A DNA stretch of 64,000 bases from Cryptomeria japonica (lineage: Eukaryota; Streptophyta; Pinopsida; Cupressales; Cupressaceae): contig NC_081410.1 in assembly GCF_030272615.1 (NCBI RefSeq), forward strand, positions 116,015,140-116,079,139, given 5' to 3'. The translations under genes and the position numbers were made by a program. The notes beneath the pieces were generated by a model. The model ran no database searches and was not told where the DNA came from. It saw only the letters and a program-made list of their open reading frames with translations. Positions 1 through 12,416 of the stretch are shown piece after piece. The first letter of the stretch is position 1, and every line of letters begins with the position of its first letter.

Positions 1-252
1 ACATACAAAATCTTAGAGCAAATATACAAACAAGATCAACGGAGATAGGAGACAATGGAGATTGAAACCCTACTTGGCATGTGAATAGTATTATTGTTCT
101 ATCTGTTGATTTGCATGTTCTTAGGTGTTGATTTGCATGTTCTTAGGTATCTTCATTGGTGTATAATAAATGTTTTATTGTAGGCCTAGGGTTTGTTGTG
201 GTTGGCTCTTTGAGGTTTTGCAATAGTTTATCATCATTTTTCACCGTATACA
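1..252 (+). mobile_element. 3' end of an LTR related to the T2 family
   Basis: This stretch aligns by eye with the last ~245 bases of the T2 LTR (58020-58264): both share the sequence around 'aacaagatcaa.ggagatagg', 'aaaccctac/att', 'ggcatgtga' and the closing 'ttcaccgtataca'. It ends in CA and is followed by unrelated sequence instead of a primer-binding site, so it is the outer end of a 3' LTR or a solo LTR whose left part is outside the window. A 22-bp direct duplication (about 104-147) lies inside it. Divergence from T2 shows it is older. It probably sits in the first intron of the S1P-like gene. Confidence 0.75.
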
Positions 253-317
253 GCTATTTGTTTAATTTGAATTATCATAAGCACATTATTTGCTATTTGT
301 TTAATTTGAATTATCAT
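253..317. repeat. 26-bp direct repeat, two copies
   Basis: The 26 bases starting gctatttgtttaa occur at 253-278 and again, identical, at 292-317, with 13 bases between. The first copy directly abuts the LTR end, so the repeat may mark a local duplication at the insertion site. From 318 to about 840 I see only AT-rich non-coding sequence. Confidence 0.7.
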
Positions 318-840
318 TATGAGTACGTTTTTATAAAATTACTAGTTTTGAAAGTCACGCCTAACAAGATTTACTCAAACAACAAATTGCCCTCTTATTT
401 CCAAGTAACATCACAAGTATTGTATCCAACTCAATAACAGGCTTCTCTCCCCTAGTTGAAATCAACACTACTAGGATTGCAGTCTTTTGTCTCTATTAGG
501 ATTGACATTACTTATTGGGTCCCACGTGCTATTGTTATAGGTTGTATGATGAATTCCTATTGGCCTACTTTGTTTGCTTCTGGACATTGAGAGAATTCCT
601 TCCCTTTTTTTCTAATGCGACTGTTATTGACCATCTTATACAAGAAAACGTGATAGAAAACAAGAAAAAGAAAACATGTACATAGAAATTATGGATGGGA
701 AAACTGGAAGGTCAGACGGATAAGAGAGGAGCTAGTGCTAGAATTGACCATATCATATATTAGATATTTCTAGATCATCCTCTGTAAATAACTTTGAATA
801 TGTAATACTGTACATTATCTGATATACCCTAGAGCATTTT

Positions 841-1600
841 TTAAGGAACGAGGTAGAGCAGTCCATGGTCATGTTTCCTCTCAATTAAAGGCATATGAAG
901 ACCATAAGTGTGTGTCACACAGGAAACGCTGCAATTGCCTATGCCTCTTTCAGACCTTGGTTGAATTTCAGATTCACAGACAACAGACAGCCTTTCCTCC
1001 TTATGCATGATAGCACAAACCAGAAGAAGAAAATGAGAAAGCTGAGTGCACAAGACTATGGGCAACACTCAACACAACTTGAATTATAATAATAATTTTT
1101 GGGCAGGACCAATGACCTGCAATTCAAGCTTTACCTCTAATCAACTTCGCTATAGAGTTTTCCCATGGGGATTCAGACCCATGTGCGGGTGCAGGTCACC
1201 ACTCTTAGAGATCAGAATCAATGAAATGGGATCACACAGAGGTAGAGTGATGGCAGTGAGAAGTATGAGGCCCACAAAGAGGACAGGTATAGGGGCTGAT
1301 AGAATGCAAGGAGGATTCAATGTCACTCAAATCAATTTGGCAGTAATGGTAGTCATTCAAAATGTGAAGGGGATTCGATTTCATTAAGACAAACATTCAC
1401 ATTTGATATGTATCTGCTACTGAATTTTTAAACTATCCTAATGGAATAGGTGACATGAAGGAAATTGAGGAGAATAAACCCACAACAGCTGCAGCCAATT
1501 AGCTGTTTGGATTTTAAAAGCAGAGGCATGTCTGTCTGTTGAGCAGTGCTATCAACTCAGCAGCAACTGGTTATAAAAACAGATTGGATCAAAAACTTGA
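841..1600. other. Decayed low-copy-looking sequence, no intact gene
   Basis: This stretch is less AT-rich than its surroundings and holds several short open frames on both strands (for example 1046-1387 plus), but none shows a recognisable domain or a consistent frame over distance. It leads into the exon-like frame at 1601. It may be a decayed gene or captured gene fragment lying in the S1P-like intron. I cannot identify it. Confidence 0.3.
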
Positions 1601-1825
1601 CACAGGACTGAATGCTACAGTTGGAAGCATAACTACCGAGCTCGCAATGTCATTAAGAAGCCCAATTCTGCTGAGCAAATCACCAATGCAATTGACCATG
1701 CTCCACCCAATGTGCAAGATCAGATATGCAGGATGATCGAGAATGCTATGGCAAGTTTGGCATTCCGCCTTGGAAGCATGGCCAACAATATTGACAAGGA
1801 CCCATTTGTTCAACAAGAACTTTAA
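1601..1825 (+). pseudogene. Unidentified exon-like C-terminal coding fragment
   Basis: A frame of 74 codons, open from the TGA at 1598-1600 to a TAA at 1823-1825, reads like genuine protein: it contains WKHNYRARN, KKPNSAEQITNAIDHAPP, QDQICRMIENAMASLAF and ends DPFVQQEL. It has no suitable ATG, and an acacag acceptor-like site at 1600-1605 suggests it could begin as a 3' exon. The composition (amphipathic, Ala/Asn/Gln-rich) differs from the AT-driven frames around it. I do not recognise the family. It may be a captured gene fragment or the last exon of a decayed gene. It lies on the strand opposite the S1P-like gene, probably within that gene's intron. Confidence 0.35.
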
Positions 1826-2415
1826 TGAAAAAATCTGAGAACTTCGGAGAACAGCTTAATTCATGAACAGGTGCATTCTCTAGCATTCTTAACTTCCTTG
1901 TATGCATGGCTCTGAACTATTTGGGTTGCTTCAGATTTTAAGCTTCTTTGTCTTCTACTTGGACTTTGTCAGTTTCATGTTGTTTAGTTACTTAGCTACA
2001 ACCTCTGCCAAGAAAAAGACCTTACAATTGGATAAATATGTTTCTCCTGTTAATGTGTCTAATAGCAAAGGACCACTCAATCGGTAGATATGTATATAGA
2101 AAGTTTTGTTTGCTTCTTTACAGAGTTGACTCACTCCCTCTAACCTTGGGTAAAGGTAAATGAATATCAAAAATTATTCATAGAGGAATCTAGACGATTG
2201 GAGATATCTGCTTTAAGTAAATTATACATGCTGTTTATCTCTTGTATTTGATTTTCTCAAAATATAGCTTAACTATTTTTAATTACCTCTTTTATTTTGG
2301 TTCTTGGCGAACATAACTACTGAGACAATAATGTAATGTTTGATTTCAAGGGAAAACAAGAACGTCAGAAGAAAATATTTTCCTAACACTGTAATTATTC
2401 AAAAAATAAACAAAC

Positions 2416-2967
2416 CTGTATAAGTAGCTGCCGACCCCAACCATACGAGCCATTACTGACGCCTTCATACGACATGGCCGTAAATAATTTCCCTGGGCGC
2501 TTATTCTCTCCAAACCCTGCAGCATTATCGTGACCGGCTCCACGATTTTTTCCTTCATCGAACAACAATCCACGCGAATAACGAGCCTCTGCGGAAACAT
2601 CCTTAACGAACCCTAATTTCCTAATTTCCTCGATTAAGCCATGGTCATCCTCTAATTCCAGCAGGCCAAAGTCTGTGGGATAAGCGGACGCGGCATTGTT
2701 GCGCTCGATCCATTTCCAACCATCATAAGCCCCGAGCTGCTCCTCCATGGCCAGCTTATGCTCTTGGCCATGCCTGTACTGCTTGAACCTTACGATGTAG
2801 CGGCCTTTCACCAATTCCTGAAGTTTAAATCCCTGGTCCCGCAAAGATTCGGCGTTTTTTGACGTCGAGGACTCTGCAGGCCGATCCAGGGGAAGTGGAA
2901 GGAGGAGGATTGAAACGATGAATCCTATAGCAATCAGCTGGGTCTGGGATGGTGAGAGAAACAACAT
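2416..2967 (-). CDS. S1P: Site-1 protease-like subtilase (SBT6.1), exon 1
   Basis: The exon encodes 184 residues from ATG at 2967. Residues 11-27 form a hydrophobic signal-peptide core. Residues 56-62 (RYIVRFK) and the following block with WKWIER (84-89) and YPTDFG (96-101) match the prodomain of plant site-1 proteases, as do KRPGK (156-160) and the RQLL near the end. RGLL at 132-135 and RQLL at 179-182 fit the R-x-L-x type of site that S1P cleaves in its own prodomain. S1P is a Golgi/ER membrane subtilase that processes bZIP transcription factors and other secretory proteins. The frame ends at CAG|GTTTGT, a good donor at 2415, in phase 0, just where the known protein continues toward the catalytic Asp. 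The catalytic domain must lie left of the window. I chose ATG 2967 because the upstream frame has no conserved content. The exon is intact; a fragmentary gene copy cannot be excluded. Confidence 0.85.
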
Positions 2968-3180
2968 TGCTGCTTCATTTACAGGAGGGAATTTGTTGTT
3001 GCAGATTATATATAGAAGGAAGACGTGTATTTGTTGACTAAACGTTGCCCGGTTAAGGAACCGGTTAGGGTTACGAGCACGGTCGTATGGCGGAGCGTAG
3101 GAGCTCTGTGAGGATTCACGCAATGGGTATTTATTTACATTGATTAGGTTCATGGCTAAAATACATTTTAATACGTTGTG
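2968..3180 (-). promoter_or_regulatory. Putative promoter and 5' UTR of the S1P-like gene
   Basis: On the minus strand a TATATATAA box sits at 3014-3006, about 40 bases upstream of the ATG. This would give a very short 5' UTR if it is used. The region 3040-3130 is noticeably GC-richer than the flanks, as expected for a gene 5' end. No other element is clear. Confidence 0.4.
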
Positions 3181-6100
3181 TAAACATTAATCCATTTCAT
3201 GGTTATATGGGATAATCATATGGCTTAAATTTTATGGTTTTGATAAGTAGGAGATATTTTTTTACAAGAAATCAAATTATGATATTATTATTATGATTCA
3301 ATTCTATAATTTTTGAGTCAAGCTCATTGATCCATGTTTCATAAGTAGTAGTTCATAGGAACCCATATTTCATGAAAATGAATGGTCTACATATCACTTA
3401 TTGCATCTAGGTGATGCTCGTAGAGGTGAAGAATTGGGCCTTCCTAAGAGGTCACCTATCTCAATACTACTTCAACTCAAGCACACTTTCTTACAATAAT
3501 AGTTACTAATATATTTATTATTTTATTCATTTTATTAATTTGGATATAATTTTGTGCATTTGATTTATGTTTTAATTTGATAATTTTGTCATCAATTTTA
3601 TTTAATCTCAAGGAAGAACATGAAATTTTAATATTTAAATTCTCTTCTCTTTTCATTAGTTATTGTGAGTCAACTTGATACATTCATGTGCAAATTATTT
3701 TTATGTTTTGATATTTAAATATGTAATGTGTAGTTAATTCATATATGTTGGATGGTTAAATGAGACGAAATCACTATACCACATTTTGTTTTTCACAGGA
3801 TAAAGAGTCATAATTTGCATAATAATTGGATAAAGAGTCATAATTTGCATAATAATTGTAGAGGTCATTTGCATGCTTGTGAATGGCATTCATGATTCTT
3901 TGATTTGTCTAGGAGGTTGGCCCATGAAAACTTGACCTTAGCGATCTAATAATCTCCATAAAGGTGTTTGTAAATATTGCCCTTTCATAAACTAAGACAC
4001 AAGGAAGGCCAAAGTGAATCGTCTTTGTAGTTGTGTTATTTCAATTCATCCATGCATGACCAAGTCTATTCTCATGTATCATATGAAGGTTGTGGTGCTC
4101 AAGTTTGAACTCAAAGGACTTGGATTTGAACCATAAAAAATTTCTAAGACTACATAATGCCCAAGACATATTCCAAATTGAACATGGCATGAACAATGCA
4201 TCTTCATCCTTATTGGAGAAGCTAAGTGCAAATATCACTTATAATTAATTTCTTAATATTTAGTAATGTTTATTCACCCAACTTCTAATTAAATCTAGGA
4301 TAGATGTATGCTTATGCTTTTCTTTTATTTAGTTAGTTTGGATTAATGTAAAAAAATATTTTATTCCCTTGCAATTGTATTTGTCATAAAAATTTGTAGG
4401 TAAAATTTATTGTCAAATTTAATAATAATTTATAGGTAAATTTAATGGTTAAAATCACATACTTGTGTCGATAATGGCATGGTGTGATGATTAATTTGTG
4501 GTGTTGTTGAATGTTTGAATTGGGATGAGGTCCCTCATTTGTGACCTCATTGGTTTATTTCTCTGGGTAAAAAGTATTACCCCATTTAATAATTAATATA
4601 TATCACACACCCATGCCCTTTTCCCTTCTCTTTGGAGTCCATTTTGATAAGCTTTCACATTATGCATTGGATCATGTGTAAGTTGGCATATTTTTTGGTG
4701 AAAGTTGACAAATAATTATATCTTGGCCTAATTTCATCTCCACCATTCATCCACTTGTTTTAAATTTGTGGCTACAAAATCAATCTAGATCAATCCTACA
4801 TGCATGGATTCAAACCCTAATTTTTTAAAATTAATTTTTCTAATTGGGCCCATATTTTCCCTTCAAATTTGTCACAGTGAGCTAACTAAAGTAAAAAAAA
4901 CTATTTCAAATTACAAGCAAGAGTGGTGTATTTCGAAAATGACCTAATTCATTATTACTATCTACATCCTAGAACCGTTGTGAAACATCTATAGAGAACA
5001 TACCTATAACATTAGCATTATGTCATCTTGGGCATATTGCATGTTTGTTTATGCATTTTGTTATTTCTTCATTATCATTAAATCAATCCACATAAGGGCT
5101 TGAGCAAAACAGAACTAATTCTTACACGACAATTTCTCAAATAGTATCTCTTACACCATCTCATGTTAGTCACAAGTATATTGGATCAAAGAAAATTAGT
5201 TTGAATTAGTATATTTAAAATAAATTGTTTATGTAGGAGAAGTTCAATTTTGCAATCTAAGTTCGCTTTCAAAAGCCCAACCTTGAACCTGAGAGATAAC
5301 AAAGAATTGCATTATCTCAATTTTGTCATCTACCAAATCCATTTTTATTGATACTTAGGTAAATTAGTTTTAGACATGTGACAAGTCATTCATTTATCGA
5401 GTCTAACTTTCTTACACGTCTTAGGGTTTCATCCTTAGTTTTTATTCATTCTAAACTAGGGTTTTAGAGAAAAAAATTATGAGTATATCCTTTCATTTCA
5501 ATTGTTATTAGTGTTTGGATCCACCCTTTATTTGTACTCTACAACTAGTTTATTGACTTAGGTTTACGCTTTCATTGTCAATATTCTTTTTTGCTTTATA
5601 TACTTGACTAAGATTCATATTGAATCTTTTAGTATGGATATCTCCTTTGATAATAGAGGAAGATCTCAACTCTATTAACCTAAGAAACTTCACCTATCAT
5701 TTTTTAAATGTTGTGATTCATTTAAAAAGTATCATGCTAACCACATAGATATTATAATTGAGTATTTTAAGTGCTTCTAGAAAACTTTAGTAGCATGTAC
5801 AAAGGAGTGAATGAGAAAAAAAAAGTGAAATTGATTCTCATCCATTACCAATCATGAAAAGAAAACCATCATGTATTTTATTGTCGATCAATTTTCAAAC
5901 AAATTAAAAATTTAAGAAAATATGGGTTATAGTATTATATTCATGTCTTCACAATAATATGTCTTGTGTTGGGTAATACTTATGGAAGTTTACATAAAAT
6001 TTAATCTTTTTACCCCTCTATGATTATCTTTATGGTTGATTCTAAATTGTTATGAAATGGGCACATAATTAAATCCTTCATGAGTAATAAGGATAAAAGA

Positions 6101-7071
6101 ACTCAACATTTATGTTATTCAGCTAATAAACAATTGAGATTTGTAACTCCTCTTAACAAAAGAGTCTCTTATTCTAATCAATGATTTTTATCTACTTACC
6201 TTGTTTCATACAACAACAAGGTTGACTAATATAATGATAACTATAAAAAATGATTGCTTACCATTCAATTATCTTACTTAGGTACTTCATTTTTTGATAA
6301 AAACTAAAAATTATTCAGTCTAGAAGAACCTAATTATAATGGTTGGCTATCACCCTAATACATTATTTGGGGAGTATACCTAGAAAGGATAGCTCGCCCA
6401 TTGCTTAATCTTTTTATGGTTCATTGTTGTGTAGTAGTATGTCTACTTCTCTATTTATTCATGCTTGTGCTTATGAAAATATATGTTGATCTCCTTGCTA
6501 CTAATCATTAGATTATATTCTAAATTTACGAGGAATATTATATGATCTTTGGGAATGGCAAATTTATAATATTATGGTTTTTCTTTGCACCAACAATCAA
6601 GTTTAATTTCAATTATTATGTTACTATCTATATTGATGCTTCTCTAGCGAGATTATGCCCTCAAAATATATGGTGCAAGTCCTATTACATGGATGGTGCA
6701 ATACTTTAATAAAATGACTATCTTCAATGTGTATTTGAATCAATAGGGTAAAATATGTAGCTCTTGAAGATTCGTGGAAGAGCTCCAATTGGTTACATGT
6801 AAAAGTACCATAGATTGCTTGAAGTTATTTTACTTGTTCCAAAAAATGTATATTTCTAAAGAGAGAAAAGCACGTTGAAGATAATGGGAACCTCATTAAT
6901 GTGAAAATATTGCATCATAAAAGTTATCTCCAGTTCAATCACATTGGAGATCATGGGCACATACTATATATTGGATTCTTAGCCATCACTTATTAGAACC
7001 TTTGTGCAGTGATTCTTTTTTGGCAACACCATTGAGGGGGCATGTGCATGTCAATGACACCACCTAGTTGC
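3181..7071. other. AT-rich intergenic DNA, decayed retroelement remains
   Basis: No intact gene is visible. Stretches around 6600-7000 keep vague coding character and lie directly upstream of the polypurine tract and LTR at 7841-7851, so they are probably the interior of a decayed Ty1/copia element. A 33-bp duplication occurs near 3800-3855 ('ggataaagagtcataatttgc...' twice in tandem). I cannot define the other LTR. Confidence 0.4.
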
Positions 7072-7510
7072 CAAATCCTTTGTTTTAAGTCCTATGGGCA
7101 CATTATTGTAAGTCCTACAAGCAGATTTTTTAAGCCGTATGAGCACATTATTGTAAGTCATATGGGCAAATGTTTTAAGTCCTATGAGCACATTATCATA
7201 AGTCCTACGGGCACATAATTGTAAGTCATATGGGTAGATGTTTTAAGTCCTACGGGCACATTATTGTAAGTCCTATGGGAAGATGTTTTAAGTCCTATAG
7301 GAACATTATCATAAGTCCTATGAGCATATGTTTTAATTCCTACGGGCTCATTATTGCAACTCCTATGGGCAAATGTTTTTAAGTCCTATAGGTACATTAT
7401 AATAATTCATACAAGAAAGTGTTTCAATTCCTATAGGCATATTATTGTAATTCTGATAGATGTTTTAAATCCTTTGGGCTTCTTGTATTAGTCCTATGGG
7501 CATATTGTAA
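7072..7510 (+). repeat. Degenerate ~26-bp tandem array (TAAGTCCTATGGGCACATTATTG)
   Basis: About 16 degenerate units of the form 'taagtcctatgggcac' recur at roughly 26-bp intervals. Units alternate between those ending 'cattattg/cattatc' and those ending 'gatgtttt', giving a higher-order period near 52 bp. Units decay toward the right end. The array lies just upstream of the copia polypurine tract, that is, in the 3' untranslated part of a decayed element. No open frame runs through it. Confidence 0.85.
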
Positions 7511-7850
7511 ATTCTTCTCCTTGTGAATCTTCCACTTGTAAAATCATTGTATTAAGACCTATGAGCACTATGTAATGAACTTGGGGACAAGCTAATTTTT
7601 AATTTTAGTAGACTATAGCTCCAATATAAAAATAAATAAATTATAGAACCTCATAGTACCATTTTTAAAACATTGGGATTATAAGTAAGACAATATTACT
7701 TTCACGTAGTCCATAATGCATGATCTTTATGTTGGCATATATTTGTGTCCCTATTTATCAATGTCAAAGAAGACTCATGTTACTAGGGTACTTCATTTAT
7801 TCCTTTATGAAAATTGACATGTGATGCTCCATATTAATATTAAGGGGGAG

Positions 7851-8305
7851 TGTTAGAACATAACGTTATTAGCGGTCATACCCTTATAGCATTTATATAT
7901 AATGTTCTAATATAAGGCTATAGAACCTTATATATATTATATGGTTTATAAGCATATCCCATTTGAAATAATTATAATCTAATAACTATTAAATTATTAA
8001 TTATTTATAAATGGGGGTTATAGAAAAGGTGTGGCTAGTGAAGTCATACTTCCTCCTATATTTAAGGAGGTTATCTCTCATTTGAGAGGTGGGTGAATTT
8101 GGAGTTTTGTGGTGAGTTGTATCACCATGCACGAGAGGTATTATTGGTCATGTGGACATATTGGAGGAGTGTCCCCATGTTCTAGTCTATTTTATGATAG
8201 GCTACATTTTTAAGTGTTTCAATAAAATGATACTTTATGGGGTTTTTTACCCGAAAGGTTTTTCCCCATGTATATCTTGTGTAATGTGTTAATTTATGGT
8301 GTACA
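7851..8305 (+). mobile_element. Ty1/copia-type 3' LTR (decayed)
   Basis: A polypurine tract, taagggggag (7841-7850), is followed immediately by TGTTAGAACA, the standard tract-plus-LTR junction of Ty1/copia elements. Inside, 'ttttttacccgaaaggttttt' and 'gtatatcttgtgt' match the usual copia LTR pattern near the polyadenylation region. The right end is uncertain; 'gtgtaca' at 8305 is a candidate CA end, but no target-site duplication could be matched. The element interior lies to the left and is decayed. Confidence 0.6.
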
Positions 8306-9700
8306 ATTCTTAATGCATTTATCTATATCTTGTTTATAATGATTAGTATCCTAAGATCCTAATTTATAACCATTTCATTTTTGGATCGTTCAATATGGAT
8401 ACCTTTCCTACTATCCTAGACATAGTTGCATCTTATCACATGATGCTTTGTGATATCACATATATTCACTTGATACATGTGATAATAATTATTCATGTGA
8501 TTTTGTTATACCTAGTGATCATAGTCTTTCTACATCCTAGGATAGCTCCCTTCCATGTGCCTCTCTTTATTGATCCTTCTTTGAAAATTCTACCGTTTTT
8601 TATTGATAAATTATTTCCCCTTCATTTAAATGTAAAGGTGGTGTGCTTTCCCCATGTCTAAAGTGTTTGTTGATGAATATACTTTTAATAATTCTCCCAA
8701 GATATATATTATCTTTAGGATTTCCTATATATGATGATTAACTTGATGATAAAATCTATTTTGGTTGTACTTTTTATATCAGTAGTGATATGCCTCTACA
8801 CAATTCACCTCATTTTGTGAACATAAGTGCTTTACTCCTTGTATAGCTCATAATAGTATACCTTATATAAGTCTTGTCATATGGTCTATCAATGTCATAT
8901 TTAGTGAGGCATGTAGTGATTATTTTGTATTTTCTCATGATGTGGATGATGAATTTTTAATTCATGATGATTTGGTTTATGATGCACATTATTTTTAATG
9001 CACTAATGATAGAGTCATTTAATGGAAACAAAGATGCAAAGTTACATGTTACATAATTATTATTGTTGTAGTGTGACAATAAGTGTTAGGATAGTACTTT
9101 AAAATACTCTCGACCTTTGACACTCTAAACTCATTGATTAGGACCAAAAAGAATTAATACTAATGGATTTATTTCAAATTTGTTGAAGCTATCACAAAAT
9201 TAGTGAGGTTGAAATCCCACCAAGAGATCATAAAAAAGGTTTGACACCAACCTAGATAGATCAAAATATTTTAGGGAGTAGGAAGATTTTCTTAGTTAAA
9301 AGAAACCAAAAATTTATATTTTTAAATAAAAATTAAAGCACCTTAGTGGAAACCTCTTTGAGGCACTATTGAACCAAAAAAACCCAAATAAACAAACTAA
9401 AGATGATTTTATTGGCAAAAACTTCTTTTAGATGCTAATAGATTAGAAACTCAACCTTCTCCCCAACCTTCTCCCTACACCATCTGAGTTACAAGATGGT
9501 CCCGAGTTTCTAATTGAGGATACCAATGATGTGAGCATTGGAAAAAAAGGAAAACACAAATAATTAATCTTGCAACTTATCTTAGTCCTTCAAAATATTA
9601 AATGTTATCATCCTCCTAATTAAATGTGTAGACATTTTTGCTTGGTCATATGTTGACATTTCTAGGTTGCATATGTTCCTTGTGGTGTATCACCTTGTTG
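8306..9700. other. AT-rich sequence without a definable gene
   Basis: A frame at 8395-8661 is a hydrophobic, AT-driven run without domain features. The stretch 8670-9000, rich in 'gatgatgat' codons, resembles the acidic linker found upstream of reverse transcriptase in Tat elements and may be the decayed front of the pol remnant that follows, but the similarity is too weak to assign. Confidence 0.3.
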
Positions 9701-9734
9701 TACATACAAATTCTAAATTGATCAAATAAAAACT

Positions 9735-11180
9735 AATAAATAAGCATCCCAAGGTGGCTCTTCTCATCAAATAAGAGCTTGAAAAACTTTTGGAGGGTAG
9801 GTTTATAAGACCAATCAACTACTCCGAATGAATATCGAGAATTAATTTGTTAAACCAATAAGTTTTTTAGTGTACACAACTTTTTGAGACATCAATAAGA
9901 CTATTCTAAAAGAAATTTTTCCTTATTCAATATTGACATGATCATCAACTTGACAATAGGACATGCGGTGTTATCTCTCATGGATGGTTTCCTAGGATAT
10001 AACCAAGTCAAACTTGTATTTGAGGATCAATACAAAATAGCATTCACTACCACCTAAGAAAATTTTGTTACCAAGTCATGCCTTTTGCCTTGAATAATAC
10101 TAGTGAAACCTATCAACAAGCTATGATTATTATTTTCCATGTCATGCTTCACAATATTGTCAAGGATTGCATCTATAACATATTTGGTATAAAAAAATCA
10201 AACGAGAACATCCCACTACTCTTTAAAGAATTTTAAAATATCGATGGAATACAAAGTTTGTTTGAATCCTATAAAGTCTATTTTTAGTGTCACAATCAGA
10301 AAGCTATTGGGATTTATCATTTCCAAAAGAGGCATGAAGCTGATCGAACCAAGACCAAAGAGATCATAAAAATAACTCTATAGATTCTCATACAACTAAA
10401 CAATTTATGAAAAAAATCAATGCAACCAAAAGATTCACCTCACAATTTGTTATGTCGAGAGTCATCTACAATGACATCAAAATTTCCGTAAACAAAAATT
10501 CAATTTTGAAATAATTTGACATGCAAATGACAAGTAAATGCATGAAATATGCCATCTTTTGGTTTTTGTGGAGGTGTTGTTTTATTACTCCAAATAAAAT
10601 AGAAACCTCGCCACTTGTCTCCAACTATATGAAACCATTACATTCAAATGATAGTGGAAGAGTGTCATAATATTTAAAAAGGGAACAATAAACTCTATTA
10701 TTATCCATATTTTTTAAACTCTTGTATACTACTAATATTGTTGCAATCGTCAAATTCCTTTCTATTAAAAGATATCTCTCAGCATAATTTATCTATATTT
10801 TTTAAATATAGATATACTAGTAGATCATAATATTTTATTAGAATAAAGAATGTTAAAGGGGTCTAGAGCACCTTAAACAATATCTCTCAAACCCACCAAG
10901 AGAACCCCTATTGCTTTGCATCTTAATGACATAATTTTTCTTTGGAACCCTTCAAGATCAACATTATCATCAAGGAACAAAAATCTCCATCTACTATTTG
11001 AGCCATAAATTGGTAATTATATAAACTCAATTATACCCAAATTGAGAAGGTGTTCTTAGTTATTTTTATTCTTAAAAAACATGACACTATTTGGTCAACG
11101 ACCAAACCAAACTTGTTGCTAATATTAATACTTTAAAGCATCTTCTATTAAAATTTACTCTTATAGTTAGAATGAAAAAT
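9735..11180 (+). pseudogene. Heavily decayed Tat-type gypsy pol (RT to RNase H)
   Basis: Across several frames one can read the same blocks as in T1 and T2: HPKVALLIK and ELEKLLEGRFIRPINYS near 9745-9830, then HAVLSLMDGFLGYNQV near 9960-10010, the RT palm region to about 10170, LLGFIISKRG near 10300, and RNase H blocks (YINSIIPKLRR, VANINTLKHLLLK) at 11010-11160. Stops and frameshifts are frequent and the YxDD motif is not recoverable. It is much older than T1, which lies just downstream and may have inserted into its remains. Confidence 0.7.
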
Positions 11181-12411
11181 AAGATCAAGATACTCAACGA
11201 GAGCAACACTAACTACGTACATCAAAAAGATAAAAGGGGCAAGAATTTGTAAATTGATTTATAGAAGCACCATTATATGATAATCAAACTTTGCATTTAG
11301 AATTATTGAACAAGTCTATTATATCTCTTAATGAATCACTTGAATGAAAAAAATATTTTGATATATTCTTCACTATGCATTGGTTGGGGACATGAATTTT
11401 GTTCCTGTATGCCACAAGGTGATCTCATCCCCAAAGCATTCAAAACTAGTTTTCCTCACACTAGAATATTGTTGAGTGTAAATTTTTCATATCGATCCTC
11501 AAATTAGCATTGTAGTGGAACATTTAATACTTTTCAATATACAGTGATTCTTAACTCATCATAAAATACCTCAACGGTAAGAATTATGCCAAAGATGATA
11601 TAGTCTCCCCTTACAAAAGAATAAGATTATTTTTAGGATATTATCTTTGGATGCATTCAACATGCCAATGTCATACATATCATTCATTAATTTCTTGAGA
11701 TGTGATAGGATGCTAGGTAATGTCAATTTTGTGTTGAATAATTAATGTTTCTAACATACAATTTCCCAAAATCCAAATAATGTGCAAGATTGTTGGTCCC
11801 AGTTCCCCTCGGTATCATGACATTTACACCTATCTCGACAATGATAACATCCCTTCTGATCTAACACATAATGAAACTACCAAGCAATAGAAGACAACCA
11901 AGGGAAGAAAAGAGAGAGTGGACAAGAGAGAAATCGTCCACGACCATCACTAGCATCTTCCTTGCCTACACAATAATGACGAATCTGGAATAGGGATTGA
12001 ATGACTAGAAAGAATAAAAGATTAAAATTGTAGATAGAGGAAGGGGAGGAATGCAAAAGGAACATGGGAATAGAGGTGATCACTTTGATAGAGTGTATGT
12101 AGAGAATATTAATGAGCTTTTTGGGGCTATTCTCCAAAATGGAAGGTGTACAAAAAAGAGGAATACGAGGAGAAGTTAAGTTCCTTCGAGAATTGTGATT
12201 AAGAGAATAAGCACAAATGCTTTCATTAAAGAGGGTATAGAAACTTTCAATCAACCGCAATTACAGGACATGGAGAGATTAGTGGTACCTTGTCTAGCAG
12301 TGGTAGAGGCAACGTGAGGCAAGGTAGTTGAAGGAGTAGTGTCATACCAATGATCGAGAGGATCTCAATGCCTAATTCATGATGTCATCAAGTTCATTCC
12401 TAAAGCTAAGT
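11181..12411. other. Decayed sequence between pol remnant and T1
   Basis: This is probably the 3' part of the old gypsy remnant. A minus-strand frame at 11877-12260 is open for 127 codons but shows no domain and probably arises by chance. Nothing else is recognisable. Confidence 0.3.
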
Positions 12412-12416
12412 ACAAT

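Noticed and set aside
8395-8661. 88-codon hydrophobic frame as a membrane protein gene
   Set aside because: AT-driven composition, no conserved motif, no neighbouring signals.
11877-12260. 127-codon minus frame as a gene
   Set aside because: Low-complexity Ser/Leu/Ile text without family features, in decayed element DNA.
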